A stretch of 64,000 nucleotides of DNA from Halodesulfovibrio marinisediminis DSM 17456 (GTDB taxonomy: Bacteria; Desulfobacterota; Desulfovibrionia; Desulfovibrionales; Desulfovibrionaceae), in NCBI RefSeq assembly GCF_900129975.1, contig NZ_FSRG01000005.1, positions 186,001-250,000 on the forward strand, read 5' to 3'. Shown here one piece after another: positions 34,557 to 43,163 of the stretch. The position numbers were made by a program, and so were the translations under genes. The notes under the pieces were generated by a model, which saw only the letters and a program-made list of their open reading frames with translations, had not been told where the DNA came from and searched no databases. How positions within the stretch are numbered: position 1 is the stretch's first letter; each line of letters starts with the position of its first letter.

Positions 34557-35468
34557 CTATTTGCTCCACTCTTCCAGTTTTACCCATGTGACCTCGTGCT
34601 TGTTGCATGAGAGGTGAATGATCTTAGAGTTTGGGATTTTCTTGAATTTTTCAAGTGTCTCGTAATCAGTTTCACCTTGGAACTTGATGGTGCAGGCAAA
34701 GTTGCGGCACTCGCCGTGCTCAAGCCATCGTTGAACAAGGTTGTAGAGGCGTTCCGGATAGCAGATAACATCACTGAAGAGCCAGTCGATCTTGCCTGCA
34801 TGGCGTGGATCAAGACCGAACGCGCTGCCAGTGCAGAAGTTGACGTTCGGCATAGAGCCGATTCGTGGATGAATTTCTGCTTTGTCTACACTGAATACAT
34901 GCGCACCGGTGTTCGCAATAACCCATGTCCAGCCGCCCGGGCAGCTGCCAAGATCAAGGCAAAGCTCACCTTTTTTCGGACTGCGTTCCAGAAGGGTGAA
35001 GATCTCCCAAAGTTTAAGGTACGCGCGTGTTGGAGAGGTCTCTTTGTCTTCTACAAAGTTTAACTCACCATCAGGGTACGGGCTTGTACAACGGCTTGCA
35101 GCAATAATGGTATCAGGTTCCCAGAGTGTCCATGAACCTAACGGGGCAGTTGGCTTAGGTGTACCATATTCAATTCGTTTTGCAGAAACATGGGGCAATT
35201 TGGCTTGAATGAGTTTTGCCCTGCGATGGTTGTCTACGCTGTGCAGCCACCAGTTTCGTTGAATGGCTTTAAGCTGTTTTGCGCCGTCACCGATTGAAGA
35301 TATCGGGATTTCAACAGGGTTTAACCAGATGTTTTGTGCCCAGATGGTCTTTTGTACGCCTCCCTTAGCGATAAAAAGACGACCTTTATGGGCAACAATA
35401 TTGGTGAGCTCTTTTTCAAGCTCTTTTTCAAAGCCGCGAGGGGCAAGGTAAATTGTAGTATTATTCAT
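34557..35468 (-). CDS. rlmM: SAM-dependent rRNA methyltransferase, RlmM/FtsJ-like
   Basis: A 303-residue methyltransferase from the ATG at 35468 (a TTG three codons earlier is possible). The N-terminal half resembles the RlmM substrate-binding region (LAPRGFEKELEKELTNI). The catalytic domain has the SAM motif LCLDLGSCPGGWTWVIA, an acidic VFSVDKAEI strand, the catalytic-type SDVICYPERL and the Lys in FACTIKFQG. RlmM 2'-O-methylates C2498 of E. coli 23S rRNA. It is shorter than the E. coli enzyme (about 366 residues), so exact target specificity is inferred. Monocistronic. Confidence 0.8.
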   Translation of the reverse strand: MNNTTIYLAPRGFEKELEKELTNIVAHKGRLFIAKGGVQKTIWAQNIWLNPVEIPISSIGDGAKQLKAIQRNWWLHSVDNHRRAKLIQAKLPHVSAKRIEYGTPKPTAPLGSWTLWEPDTIIAASRCTSPYPDGELNFVEDKETSPTRAYLKLWEIFTLLERSPKKGELCLDLGSCPGGWTWVIANTGAHVFSVDKAEIHPRIGSMPNVNFCTGSAFGLDPRHAGKIDWLFSDVICYPERLYNLVQRWLEHGECRNFACTIKFQGETDYETLEKFKKIPNSKIIHLSCNKHEVTWVKLEEWSK

Positions 35469-35660
35469 TGTATCCAAGTACCGTTTTCTGCAATTTTATG
35501 GCGTTCAGCCAGAACGATATGCGGTGTACCTTAATGGTGCCGGATAGGGCAAGAACGAGAATGAACCAAAAACACATCGGATAAACAATGTGTTCTGTAA
35601 TGTTTTGTATTTATTGCCTACTTTCTTGTTTGCATGATTTTAATCAATAGGCACAAAAAA

Positions 35661-35698
35661 AACGAGAAGCGCCTGCTCTGCACTTCTCGTTCTTTTTA
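35661..35698 (-). terminator. Bidirectional terminator hairpin
   Basis: AACGAGAAG and CTTCTCGTT arms, with an A8 run on the left and CTTTTT on the right. No known gene ends here, which is why a small RNA is considered for 35661-35827. Confidence 0.65.
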
Positions 35699-35827
35699 TT
35701 CCCGTCCGGTCAACTGTTTCTGCTCTAAACAGTTGCTGGAGCTCAAGGGATGAGGATGAAATTTATGTATCACGCGTTGCGCGTGTTCTTTTTTTAGGGG
35801 GGCGGCATGCCTGCCGCCCCAACGGGA
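35661..35827 (-). ncRNA. Candidate small RNA region upstream of rlmM-like gene
   Basis: A run of stable hairpins with no ORF. GGGGCGGCA/TGCCGCCCC lies at 35799-35820, CACGCG-TTG-CGCGTG at 35771-35785 (followed by T7 on the plus strand), and CAACTGTTT/AAACAGTTG at 35711-35735. The ends pair (TCCCGT 35700-35705 with ACGGGA 35822-35827). On the minus strand the series ends in a strong terminator. The region could encode an RNA of about 170 nt on the minus strand, or a shorter one on the plus strand ending near 35796. Strand and identity are unresolved. Confidence 0.35.
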
Positions 35828-36228
35828 GTAGGTGTTTCAGTCGTCTACTTTTAAAGAGGTGTGCGTTTAACGCATCTTTAGCTGTTAACGATACATGATC
35901 GTTAGATGGATACTTTTTATTGCTCTCTATGTTAACAATCACGGAGTGTGATGTGATTGGTTTCGTCTGTTGTATTCTTTATAGCAGAGAGCGTGCCAAA
36001 AGTTTGAAGTTAATAAAAACAGTGTGTTGCTAGGTGAAAACGGTTCATTGATTGTGCAACTTGTGCAATAAGTTGTGTGCACAAGTTGACCATTTTTGCA
36101 CATCTTGCATGTTTTGTGATGAGGACTTGTGTGGGCTTATTGCCATGTTGTGATTCTTTTTGAGTTCACGTAGTTTTCCCGGGACAGAAAAAATTGATCA
36201 TACGTGATCGTAGTACGCAGGAGAAAAT
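35828..36228. promoter_or_regulatory. Leader region of mnmM-like gene with multiple inverted repeats
   Basis: About 400 bp with no gene. Three palindromic sites are visible: TAACGAT-ACATG-ATCGTTA (35886-35904), CAACTTGTGCA and TGCACAAGTTG (36057-36067 and 36078-36088, perfect 11-bp arms with a 10-base spacer), and GATCA-TACG-TGATC (36196-36209, 20 bases before the start codon). TTGTGCA also recurs as a direct motif around 36052-36067. This is much more apparent regulation than a housekeeping tRNA enzyme usually has. Confidence 0.45.
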
Positions 36229-36822
36229 ATGCGCCCTAGGCACATTCCTTCTATATTACAGTTTACAAAATTAATTTGGCAGCAGTTTGCCGCAAGCTGG
36301 GAAGAGGCTGGAACCAAAGCCATTGTTGTCGACGGTACTGTCGGCAATGGGCACGATACGCTGTTTTTAGCAAAACTTGTCGGTGAAAAAGGACAGGTGT
36401 ATGGCTTTGATGTTCAGGAGTCAGGTCTTACAAATGCGCAGGAGCGTCTTGAAAAGGCAGACATTGCAGAGCGTGTTACATTGTTCCATGCAGGGCATGA
36501 GACTGTAGCGGAAAACCTGCCTGATGGAACCGCAGTTACAGGCGCTATGTATAACCTCGGGTACCTTCCGGGGAGTGATCATGCTGTTATCACGCGTGCA
36601 AAAACAACGATTGCTTCTTTGGAAGCGTTGTTGCCTGTGTTAACATCAAATGGTGTCGTTACGGTACATATATACACAGGGCACGAAGGCGGTACGGCAG
36701 AAGGCGACGCGATTCAGGCGTGGGCTGCTACGCTTCCTTGGAAAGAGTTTCGCGTGGGACGATATGATTTCCCGAATAAAGAGTTAAACAAAGAACACTT
36801 GCTCATTATCGAGAAGCTTTAG
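36229..36822 (+). CDS. mnmM: Class I SAM methyltransferase, YtqB/MnmM family
   Basis: A 197-residue methyltransferase of the YtqB family. The SAM site is VDGTVGNGHDTLFLAKLVG, with GFDVQESGL as the acidic strand. The family signature AMYNLGYLPGSDHAVITRA and the C-terminal VHIYTGHEGG are clear. Characterised members (MnmM) add the methyl group of 5-methylaminomethyl-2-thiouridine at tRNA position 34. The start has a CAGGAG ribosome binding site. A 78-residue hypothetical gene follows 28 bases downstream. Confidence 0.82.
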   Translation: MRPRHIPSILQFTKLIWQQFAASWEEAGTKAIVVDGTVGNGHDTLFLAKLVGEKGQVYGFDVQESGLTNAQERLEKADIAERVTLFHAGHETVAENLPDGTAVTGAMYNLGYLPGSDHAVITRAKTTIASLEALLPVLTSNGVVTVHIYTGHEGGTAEGDAIQAWAATLPWKEFRVGRYDFPNKELNKEHLLIIEKL

Positions 36823-36850
36823 CAAATTTTTAGATTTGAAGGGGCAGGGT

Positions 36851-37087
36851 ATGTCTGAAGAAAAAGTATGGCCGGATAAAACAGATTCTGACCTGTGGGA
36901 AGAAGTGCGGGCTGCTATGATTGAAAAATATGGTGACCGCTTTGATGATGAGCTTATGCGTAAAGCATTTGATTCGACGTGTGAGTATTTCGAGGACTAT
37001 GTCCCCCGTAGCCGTTTCTTTAAAAGAGCAATTATGAACTGTGTTTGGGAGCGACCTATTATCTCCAAGGAGCAACAAGTTTATTAG
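36851..37087 (+). CDS. Conserved-looking hypothetical protein, 78 aa
   Basis: The ATG at 36851 follows AGGGGCAGGG. The product is acidic to neutral and helical (DLWEEVRAAMIEKYGDRFDD, LMRKAFDSTCEYFEDYVP, SRFFKRAIMNCVWERPI). It has no signal peptide, membrane segment or known motif that I recognise. Its position directly after the mnmM-like gene and before a shared terminator suggests co-transcription. Function unknown. Confidence 0.65.
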   Translation: MSEEKVWPDKTDSDLWEEVRAAMIEKYGDRFDDELMRKAFDSTCEYFEDYVPRSRFFKRAIMNCVWERPIISKEQQVY

Positions 37088-37147
37088 TTGTTGTCTGTTG
37101 GTATAACGCTTTTAGTTGGCGGCAGTCATAAATCGTTACGTAAAAAA

Positions 37148-37183
37148 ACAGGGATGCATTCGCAATTGCGAGTGCATCCCTGT
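37148..37183. terminator. Bidirectional terminator between hypothetical gene and symporter gene
   Basis: ACAGGGATGCATTCGC and GCGAGTGCATCCCTGT form a 16-bp stem with one wobble and an AATT loop. An A run lies to the left and a T run to the right, so it can serve both convergent genes. Confidence 0.85.
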
Positions 37184-37297
37184 CGTATTTTTGAGAACAG
37201 CATCAAGTTGACAAGAATAGCCTATAAGAAAGCAAAAGAGTAGAGGGCAATAGACTTGAGCAATGTGTCCGAGGTGCTGCCTCAAAAATGTTATTAA

Positions 37298-38689
37298 TTA
37301 GATTTCGGTAAGAACAGCATCAGCTGATGCATTCTCAGTGCTTTCTTTTGCGAAGAATTCACGAGTTTCGTTTACTACTACGCTGGAAAGACCGAGCAGG
37401 CCGATAAGGTTCGGGATAGCCATGAGGCCGTTCACGATGTCTGCAAGAATCCAGATAAGGTCAAGCTTGAGGAAGGCACCGCAAGCAATAAGACCAATGT
37501 AGATTAAACGGTATGGCTTGATTGCGTTAACACCGAAGAGGTATGCGGTGCAGCGTTCGCCGTAGTAGTTCCAACCGATGATGGTGGTGAAGGCAAAGAA
37601 CATGAGGCCGATGGTAACAGCGTATTTGCCGATGTCACTGCCGAGGCCCATTGCGAATGCAGAGTTAGTCATAGCTGCACCTGCAAGACCTGGAGTGTTC
37701 CAAGCGCCGGTGAGAACGAGCACGATACCTGTCATGGTACATACGATAATGGTATCGAAGAATGTACCAGTCATTGCGATAAGACCCTGACGTACACAGG
37801 AGTCAGTCTGTGCTGCCGCAGCTGCGATAGGTGCGGAACCGAGACCGGATTCGTTGGAGAATACACCGCGTGCAACACCGTTACGCATTACCATAAGCAT
37901 GGTAACACCAGTTGCACCACCGAAGGCTGCGGTCGGATTGAACGCGCTATCGATAATAAGGCTGATTACAGCAGGGATCTCTGAAAGGTTCAGTAAAATA
38001 ACTGCAAGGGAAGTGATGATGTAGATAGCTGCCATTAAAGGAACAATGCGGCTAGCTACAGCTGCGATAGAGCGGATACCACCAAGAGTAACAGCAGCAA
38101 CAAGGGTGGTAAGAATTACAGCAGTAAGCCAGATCGGAGCATCAAAGGTGAGCCTTGCTGCGTCAGCAATAGCGTTAACCTGTGCAAATGTACCGATACC
38201 GAAGAAAGCAACACCGATACCGAAGAGCGCAAACATACGTGCGAGCAGCTTGTTGTTAAGGCCGCGCTCAAGGTAATACATCGGGCCACCAGCCATCTGA
38301 CCGTTTTCGTCAACTACACGGTATTTGATGGCAAGCAGTGCTTCTGCATACTTGGTTGCCATGCCGAAGAATGCTGCAATCCACATCCAGAAAAGTGCAC
38401 CCGGGCCGCCAGCTGCGATAGCAGTAGCAACACCAACAATGTTACCTGTACCGATGGTAGCGGAAAGAGCCGTACACAAAGCTGCAAACGGAGTAACGTC
38501 ACCAGTTTTGCTGGATATTTTGCGTGAAGAAGGTGCGAATACGAGCTTCAAAGCCTTTGGAAGGTGCACAACCTGTAAAGCATTGAGGCGTAAAGTAAGG
38601 AAAAGCCCTGTTCCTACAAGCAGAATAAGAAGAGGTGGTCCCCATACGAGGGAATCAATAGTGTTGAGCAGATTAGTGATATTTTGCAT
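37298..38689 (-). CDS. Sodium/amino-acid symporter, AGCS family (alanine/glycine)
   Basis: A 463-residue membrane protein of the alanine/glycine:cation symporter family. Typical segments are SATIGTGNIVGVATAIAAGG, GALFWMWIAAFFGMATKYAE, MAGGPMYYLERGL, VFSNESGLGSAPIAAAAA and TIIGWNYYGERCTAYLFG. It imports small amino acids with sodium. A tandem glycine riboswitch stands upstream on the same strand, so glycine is probably a substrate or the gene responds to glycine excess. The start follows AGGAGACGAG. Confidence 0.93.
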   Translation of the reverse strand: MQNITNLLNTIDSLVWGPPLLILLVGTGLFLTLRLNALQVVHLPKALKLVFAPSSRKISSKTGDVTPFAALCTALSATIGTGNIVGVATAIAAGGPGALFWMWIAAFFGMATKYAEALLAIKYRVVDENGQMAGGPMYYLERGLNNKLLARMFALFGIGVAFFGIGTFAQVNAIADAARLTFDAPIWLTAVILTTLVAAVTLGGIRSIAAVASRIVPLMAAIYIITSLAVILLNLSEIPAVISLIIDSAFNPTAAFGGATGVTMLMVMRNGVARGVFSNESGLGSAPIAAAAAQTDSCVRQGLIAMTGTFFDTIIVCTMTGIVLVLTGAWNTPGLAGAAMTNSAFAMGLGSDIGKYAVTIGLMFFAFTTIIGWNYYGERCTAYLFGVNAIKPYRLIYIGLIACGAFLKLDLIWILADIVNGLMAIPNLIGLLGLSSVVVNETREFFAKESTENASADAVLTEI

Positions 38690-38758
38690 CTCGTCTCCTA
38701 AAAAATGAATTAATCAGGATGGATGAGATGAGTCTCTGAGCGGGCGGGAATAGCTTGC

Positions 38759-38794
38759 GCAGCCACAGGCAATAAAAATAGTACTGCCTGTGCT
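38759..38794 (-). promoter_or_regulatory. Expression-platform hairpin of the glycine riboswitch
   Basis: Between the aptamers and the symporter start, ACAGGCA and TGCCTGT (extended by CAGC/GGCTG) form a stem on the minus strand. No long U tract follows, so control of ribosome access or an alternative fold is more likely than simple termination. Confidence 0.5.
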
Positions 38795-38803
38795 GTAACA
38801 CCA

Positions 38804-38967
38804 CTCTGTCCTTGGTACCTGAGAGTTTCACCTTGCACAGCAAGGCTTGCTCCTTCGGTGCTCCGCAACATGCGAAGTCTCTCCAGAGGCTCGTCGGGAA
38901 GCAGTCCTTTTGCCTGAAAGATTTACTTCTTCGGCGGTGCCTTGCGGCACTCTCTCCTGCAACCGTC
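38804..38967 (-). promoter_or_regulatory. Tandem glycine riboswitch
   Basis: Read on the minus strand, aptamer 1 begins GCAGGAGAGAGTGCCGC and ends TTTCAGGCAAAAGGACTGC. Aptamer 2 begins CTGGAGAGACTTCGC and ends AAACTCTCAGGTACCAAGGA with ACAGAG. These are the conserved glycine-aptamer blocks in two copies with a short linker. It precedes the AGCS symporter gene by about 115 bases. Confidence 0.93.
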
Positions 38968-39321
38968 ATCCGAAATTGTGAAATGGCTGTTTATATAACC
39001 AAGTAGCATTTGGCAAGAGGAAACGCCTGAAAAAGTAAAGTATGTACTCTATTTCAAGAAATCTAAATAAGCAGAAAAAATAATTTCACTATATGTAAAT
39101 TAAGTGAATTAATCGTAAAAACAACTGGTTATTGTATAAAAAATGGCTTTTTTGACAAAAATGTGAGTAGACAGATTTTTAAAGTGCGTCTAAGACAGGC
39201 TCATCAGTTGTCGAGAGGTCTTTGTTCATTATGAATGAGGGCACAATCAATATTGTCCATTTTTGTAAAAACAGGCGATATTGAATGCATAAATTGTTGT
39301 AGTAATAAGGAAATTGAAGAA
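38968..39321. other. Intergenic region between riboswitch and antiporter gene
   Basis: AT-rich divergent promoter region. The minus-strand promoter of the riboswitch transcript and the plus-strand promoter of the antiporter must lie here. I see no gene or distinct operator. Confidence 0.4.
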
Positions 39322-40665
39322 ATGAGTTTGTTAGAGAAGACGCACACAACAGAGGCTCCGCAGAGCAACGGTATTGCTTTGCTCCCCCTTCTAATTTTTC
39401 TGGTGCTTTTTATCGGCACAGGCTCTGTCTTGATGATGTCTGGTGTGTCCATGGCGTTTTATCAGCTTTCAGCAACAGTTGCCATCATTCCGGGAATCAT
39501 TGTTGCACTGTGGATGGGTAAAGAATGTCTTGAAGAAAAAATTACCATCTTCCTGAAAGGCGCTGGCGACATCAACATTATGACCATGTGTATCATTTAC
39601 TTGCTTGCTGGTGGTTTTGCTGCTGTAGCAAAAGCCGTTGGCGGTGTAGATGCTACTGTAAACATGGGGCTTTCTTTAGTTCCTGCATCACTTGTTTTGC
39701 CTGGTTTGTTTGTTATTGCAGCATTTGTTGCTACTGCAATGGGTACCTCTATGGGAACTATCGCAGCGATCGGCCCTATTGCTGCTGGTGTTGCTGCTCA
39801 TTCTGATATGTCGATTGCTCTGCTCATGGGCGCCGTAGTCGGTGGTGCAATGTTCGGTGATAACCTCTCCATGATCTCAGACACTACTATTGCTGCTACC
39901 CGTACCCAGGGCTGTAACATGCGTGACAAGTTCCGCATGAACCTGCTTATTGCGCTCCCAGCTGCTATTGCAACTATTGCGCTTTACTCTATCTCTGGTT
40001 CCACCGGTTCTGTTGCAAATCCTGGTGACTGGCAGTTTGTTAAGGTAGTACCATACCTTGCTATCCTTGGCTTAGCTGTAGCTGGCGTGAACGTATTCAT
40101 CGTTCTTACTTCTGGTATTGTGCTCGCTGGTGCTGTTGGTCTTGCAACAATGTCTGACTACGCGCTGCTTACTTTCAGCCAGGATATCTACAGCGGTTTT
40201 GTGGGTATGCACGAGATTCTCGTTCTTTCCATTCTTGTGGGTGGTCTCGGCGAACTTATTCGTCATAACGGTGGCCTTACATGGCTGGTAAATAAAATTG
40301 GCGACATCGCTAAGCGCTTCAGCAAGACTGAAGAGAGTAAAAAAGCTGGTGAATTTAGCATCGCCGCTTTGGCAGCTCTTGCTGACGGATGTATTGCAAA
40401 CAACACCGTTGCCATCATCCTTTCTGGTGGCATGGCGAAAGAGATCGCAAAACGTAGCGGTATTTCTGCAAAACGTAGTGCAAGTCTGCTTGATATCTTC
40501 TCTTGCGTAGTTCAGGGCTTAGTTCCATACGCAGCACAGGTTCTGCTTGCCGGTTCCCTTGCGAAAGTGTCTCCTGTAGATATCGCAGTAAGCAACTGGT
40601 ACTGCCTGATTCTTGCATTTACAGGCGCAGCAGCTATCTACTTCGGTAAGCCATCTGAAAAATAG
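39322..40665 (+). CDS. nhaC: Sodium/proton antiporter, NhaC family
   Basis: A 447-residue membrane protein from the ATG at 39322 (the frame is open from an earlier ATG at 39235, but family similarity begins after MSLLEKTH). About eleven hydrophobic segments. NhaC-type blocks include VATAMGTSMGTIAAIGPIAA, GAMFGDNLSMISDTTIAATR and ADGCIANNTVAIILSGGMA. Members exchange sodium for protons or metabolites, so the precise substrate is uncertain. It lies next to a sodium-driven symporter gene, but on the opposite strand. Confidence 0.88.
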   Translation: MSLLEKTHTTEAPQSNGIALLPLLIFLVLFIGTGSVLMMSGVSMAFYQLSATVAIIPGIIVALWMGKECLEEKITIFLKGAGDINIMTMCIIYLLAGGFAAVAKAVGGVDATVNMGLSLVPASLVLPGLFVIAAFVATAMGTSMGTIAAIGPIAAGVAAHSDMSIALLMGAVVGGAMFGDNLSMISDTTIAATRTQGCNMRDKFRMNLLIALPAAIATIALYSISGSTGSVANPGDWQFVKVVPYLAILGLAVAGVNVFIVLTSGIVLAGAVGLATMSDYALLTFSQDIYSGFVGMHEILVLSILVGGLGELIRHNGGLTWLVNKIGDIAKRFSKTEESKKAGEFSIAALAALADGCIANNTVAIILSGGMAKEIAKRSGISAKRSASLLDIFSCVVQGLVPYAAQVLLAGSLAKVSPVDIAVSNWYCLILAFTGAAAIYFGKPSEK

Positions 40666-40692
40666 TTTATATCTTATCATACACCAATAAGA

Positions 40693-40729
40693 AGGGTTCC
40701 TTGCTTCATGCAAGGAACCCTCTTTTTTT
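40693..40729 (+). terminator. Terminator of nhaC
   Basis: AGGGTTCCTTGC and GCAAGGAACCCT, perfect 12-bp arms with a TTCAT loop, followed by CTTTTTTT. Confidence 0.93.
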
Positions 40730-40749
40730 GTTGGTATGTTTAGGAGTCG

Positions 40750-41223
40750 TTATGGACGCATAACGCCTCGAATCATTGGGTTGGTTTGTTGTGGGCTCAT
40801 CATCCTAGGATGCATGTTAGGACCTAAGTGCATCATTACCGGTGCATTACGAATTTTTGCCGGTACCTTGCACATAACCAAGCAGCCATTTTGATTTGTG
40901 TATACTGCTTCGTATGGTGCGTTTTGATAACGGGCTCGCATGTTGAGTTGGGCACAGCCTGACATCCTTGGGTGCATTCCCATACGTTCCGTCCGTACTA
41001 CACGCAGTCCTTGAGGTGAGTAGACAGGTGTGAACATCATGGTAGGTGGAAGGTAACCCGTACCACGCATTGCGTTTAGGAAAGATGCCTTGGAGTCCAT
41101 TGTCATTGGTTGAGTTGTCACTACGGCTGTTTCTTCAACCACGATAACCTCGGTCATAGCGCTTGCGAAAGTAGCTGTCACCAAAACGAGCGCAAAGGCG
41201 AGTAAGGTAATTCTACTTGTCAT
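40750..41223 (-). CDS. Secreted Met-rich hypothetical protein
   Basis: A 157-residue exported protein with the signal peptide ITLLAFALVLVTATFASA. The mature part starts with acidic/hydrophobic TEVIVVEETAVVTTQP and is very rich in Met, often as MHP or RM pairs (RMGMHPRMSGCAQLNMR, MMHLGPNMHPRMMSPQQ). Two Cys are present (SGCAQ, GCLVMCK gives a further pair). The start has GGAGATGAGAC upstream. I recognise no family. The Met-rich composition and secretion would fit metal (copper) binding or oxidant scavenging, which is inference. Compare the Cys-rich secreted protein at 43164. Confidence 0.75.
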   Translation of the reverse strand: MTSRITLLAFALVLVTATFASAMTEVIVVEETAVVTTQPMTMDSKASFLNAMRGTGYLPPTMMFTPVYSPQGLRVVRTERMGMHPRMSGCAQLNMRARYQNAPYEAVYTNQNGCLVMCKVPAKIRNAPVMMHLGPNMHPRMMSPQQTNPMIRGVMRP

Positions 41224-41625
41224 GTCTCATCTCCTTAGGTTCAGTACACAACTCTCCGTAATTAATATACAAAACATGATAAACAAATTTTGTTACTGCA
41301 TTACCATTGCAGTAATTGTTTAGTATGTAATGTAATAGCGTTCTGTGCACTGTTTGTTTGTTGTTTAGTACTATGTCAATGTACCATAGCAAGGCGTTCA
41401 ATCAACCTAGATAGGTGTTTTTATCAATGGGGAAAGTAACTTTTAGGAAATATTTACAATATATTTTGCTTTATAATTTGACATTGCATTGAAGTTTTAT
41501 TTTATACTTATTTGTCCGTAGTTGTTGTATAAAATGCTAAAAGGTCGGCAAAGGAGTATTAATATCATCTCGGTATCTAGTTAGAATAAGTAATATTATT
41601 ATGATGTTCTCATTTAGAGGTGATA
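41224..41625. promoter_or_regulatory. Divergent promoter region of secreted protein and M23 peptidase genes
   Basis: About 400 bp of AT-rich DNA without a gene. A sigma-70-like TTGACA at 41478-41483 and TTTATA/TATACT at about 41501-41508 could be the promoter of the peptidase gene. Confidence 0.4.
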
Positions 41626-42636
41626 ATGAATATTCAATGTATTCGAATTATAGTTGTTGCATGTTGTATTGGTTATAGCGTCGCAGCTTACGCAATTACC
41701 TTTGTCCCACCGATTGAGGAGCCTGATTATGGATACTGTTTTATACAGAACTACGTTGATGTAAGTTCCGTTCATGGTGGACAGGATTACTATGATCATT
41801 GCCGGAGCTACGAACGGCATAAGGGGACGGATTTTCGCGTGTCCTATGCTGCAATGAAGGAGGGAGTAGATGTGCTTGCAGCGGCGGACGGTAAAGTGCT
41901 CCGGACTCGTGATGGAATGGGCGATGCGTATGTTCAGGATGGAAGGTATAATGTGCATGGTCGTGAATGCGGTAATGGGGTGGTTATAGATCATGGTGGC
42001 GGGTGGCAGACGCAGTATTGCCATTTGAAAAAAGGGACGGTTCGTGTTGCTTCGGGCGATGAGGTGAAGGCAGGAAGTGTGCTTGGCGAGATAGGTCTTT
42101 CTGGAAAGACAGGGTTTGTACATGTGCATTTTCAGGTAACATATGATGGTAAAATAGTGTGTCCTTTTTCTGGAAAGCGACTGGGAAGAATTACAAAAGG
42201 GGTGATAGGTGAATTGCAGGGGGCTGAAGTAAAAAGCTCGTTGTGGCAAAATGATTCCTGTGAAATTTTGCAATATGTCCCTTCGCAGTTGTTGAAGGTG
42301 GACTATTCGACCGAGCTTCCGCAGTCGGCGCGTGAAATTCTTCAGCGATCGGAGGCTGCGGATACTGTGCAGGCAGGCGGTGTGCCGCTGGTCTTTTCCG
42401 CAGTGACAGCCATGCTTCAGAAGGGGGATGTTTTGATACTCAGTTTAAAGACACGATCAGGAAGGTTAGTTGCAGAGAAAACAATACATATTACGTCATA
42501 TACGGCACAGCGATTTGATTATATAGGGCGTAAAGACTCTGCCATGTTTGCACATACCGCACTGGAGGGAAGTGTGGAATTACGAAGGGGCAACGCACAA
42601 GTGTTTGTGCACAAATCACGAGTCGCTGTGCAATAA
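41626..42636 (+). CDS. Secreted M23 family metallopeptidase
   Basis: A 336-residue exported protein from the ATG at 41626 (ribosome binding site GAGGTGAT). The signal peptide is IIVVACCIGYSVAAYA. The M23/LytM core (about residues 50-180) shows the zinc ligands HKGTDFR (His and Asp) and HVHF (final His), with YNVHGRECGNGVVIDHGGG between. The C-terminal ~150 residues are not family-typical and may be a binding domain. LytM enzymes cut peptidoglycan cross-bridges or regulate amidases. Flanked by two small secreted proteins of unusual composition. Confidence 0.88.
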   Translation: MNIQCIRIIVVACCIGYSVAAYAITFVPPIEEPDYGYCFIQNYVDVSSVHGGQDYYDHCRSYERHKGTDFRVSYAAMKEGVDVLAAADGKVLRTRDGMGDAYVQDGRYNVHGRECGNGVVIDHGGGWQTQYCHLKKGTVRVASGDEVKAGSVLGEIGLSGKTGFVHVHFQVTYDGKIVCPFSGKRLGRITKGVIGELQGAEVKSSLWQNDSCEILQYVPSQLLKVDYSTELPQSAREILQRSEAADTVQAGGVPLVFSAVTAMLQKGDVLILSLKTRSGRLVAEKTIHITSYTAQRFDYIGRKDSAMFAHTALEGSVELRRGNAQVFVHKSRVAVQ

Positions 42637-43163
42637 TGATCGTTCTCTGAGGCGCTCAGGTAGGGACATTTTTCAAGTTTGAGCTGTCAGAATGCGAGGA
42701 AGAGGTAGGGTAAAAACACTTGAAGAGTGCCTGTGGATATAACTTGTCTATTAATCCAGAATAGCAAGAAAAATGCGATGTCGGTTTAAGATGCTCTGAT
42801 GTTTGTCAGGGCTTTTTTTGTGCACTATTTCGAATGGATAAGGAAAAAAGTTCAACTGTGGCTTATAGGCTATAACATGTTGACTCGATAAAAAATTTAT
42901 AACGTGAAAAGGATTCAGTATTTCATGATCTTTTGATTGTGGGAAAGAAAAGAGCCGGAATTCTGTTGAGCATGATGTACTCTTTGCTACAATAGCGGTG
43001 AAAACTGTTATGAGGAGCGCTAGGTCTATGTTCTGATTGTTGGAGCGCATGGTGTCGTATTAATAATTATTGGATAATAAAGGTGTTGTAAGAAAACAGC
43101 TTTCTTCACATCTTCATCATGTCGCTGCAACAGTTCGGGATGTTAGCATAAAAGGAGAAAGTT
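42637..43163. other. Intergenic region after M23 gene
   Basis: About 530 bp with no supportable gene. It holds the terminator of the M23 gene and the unknown promoter of the Cys-rich protein gene. Confidence 0.5.
42793..42819 (+). terminator. Probable terminator downstream of M23 gene
   Basis: GCTCTGA and TCAGGGC (one wobble) around a 6-nt loop, followed by T7. It is 155 bases past the stop. Confidence 0.7.

Noticed and set aside
38673-38969. 98-aa open frame on the minus strand upstream of the symporter
   Set aside because: It overlaps the tandem glycine riboswitch; conserved RNA, not protein, explains the sequence.
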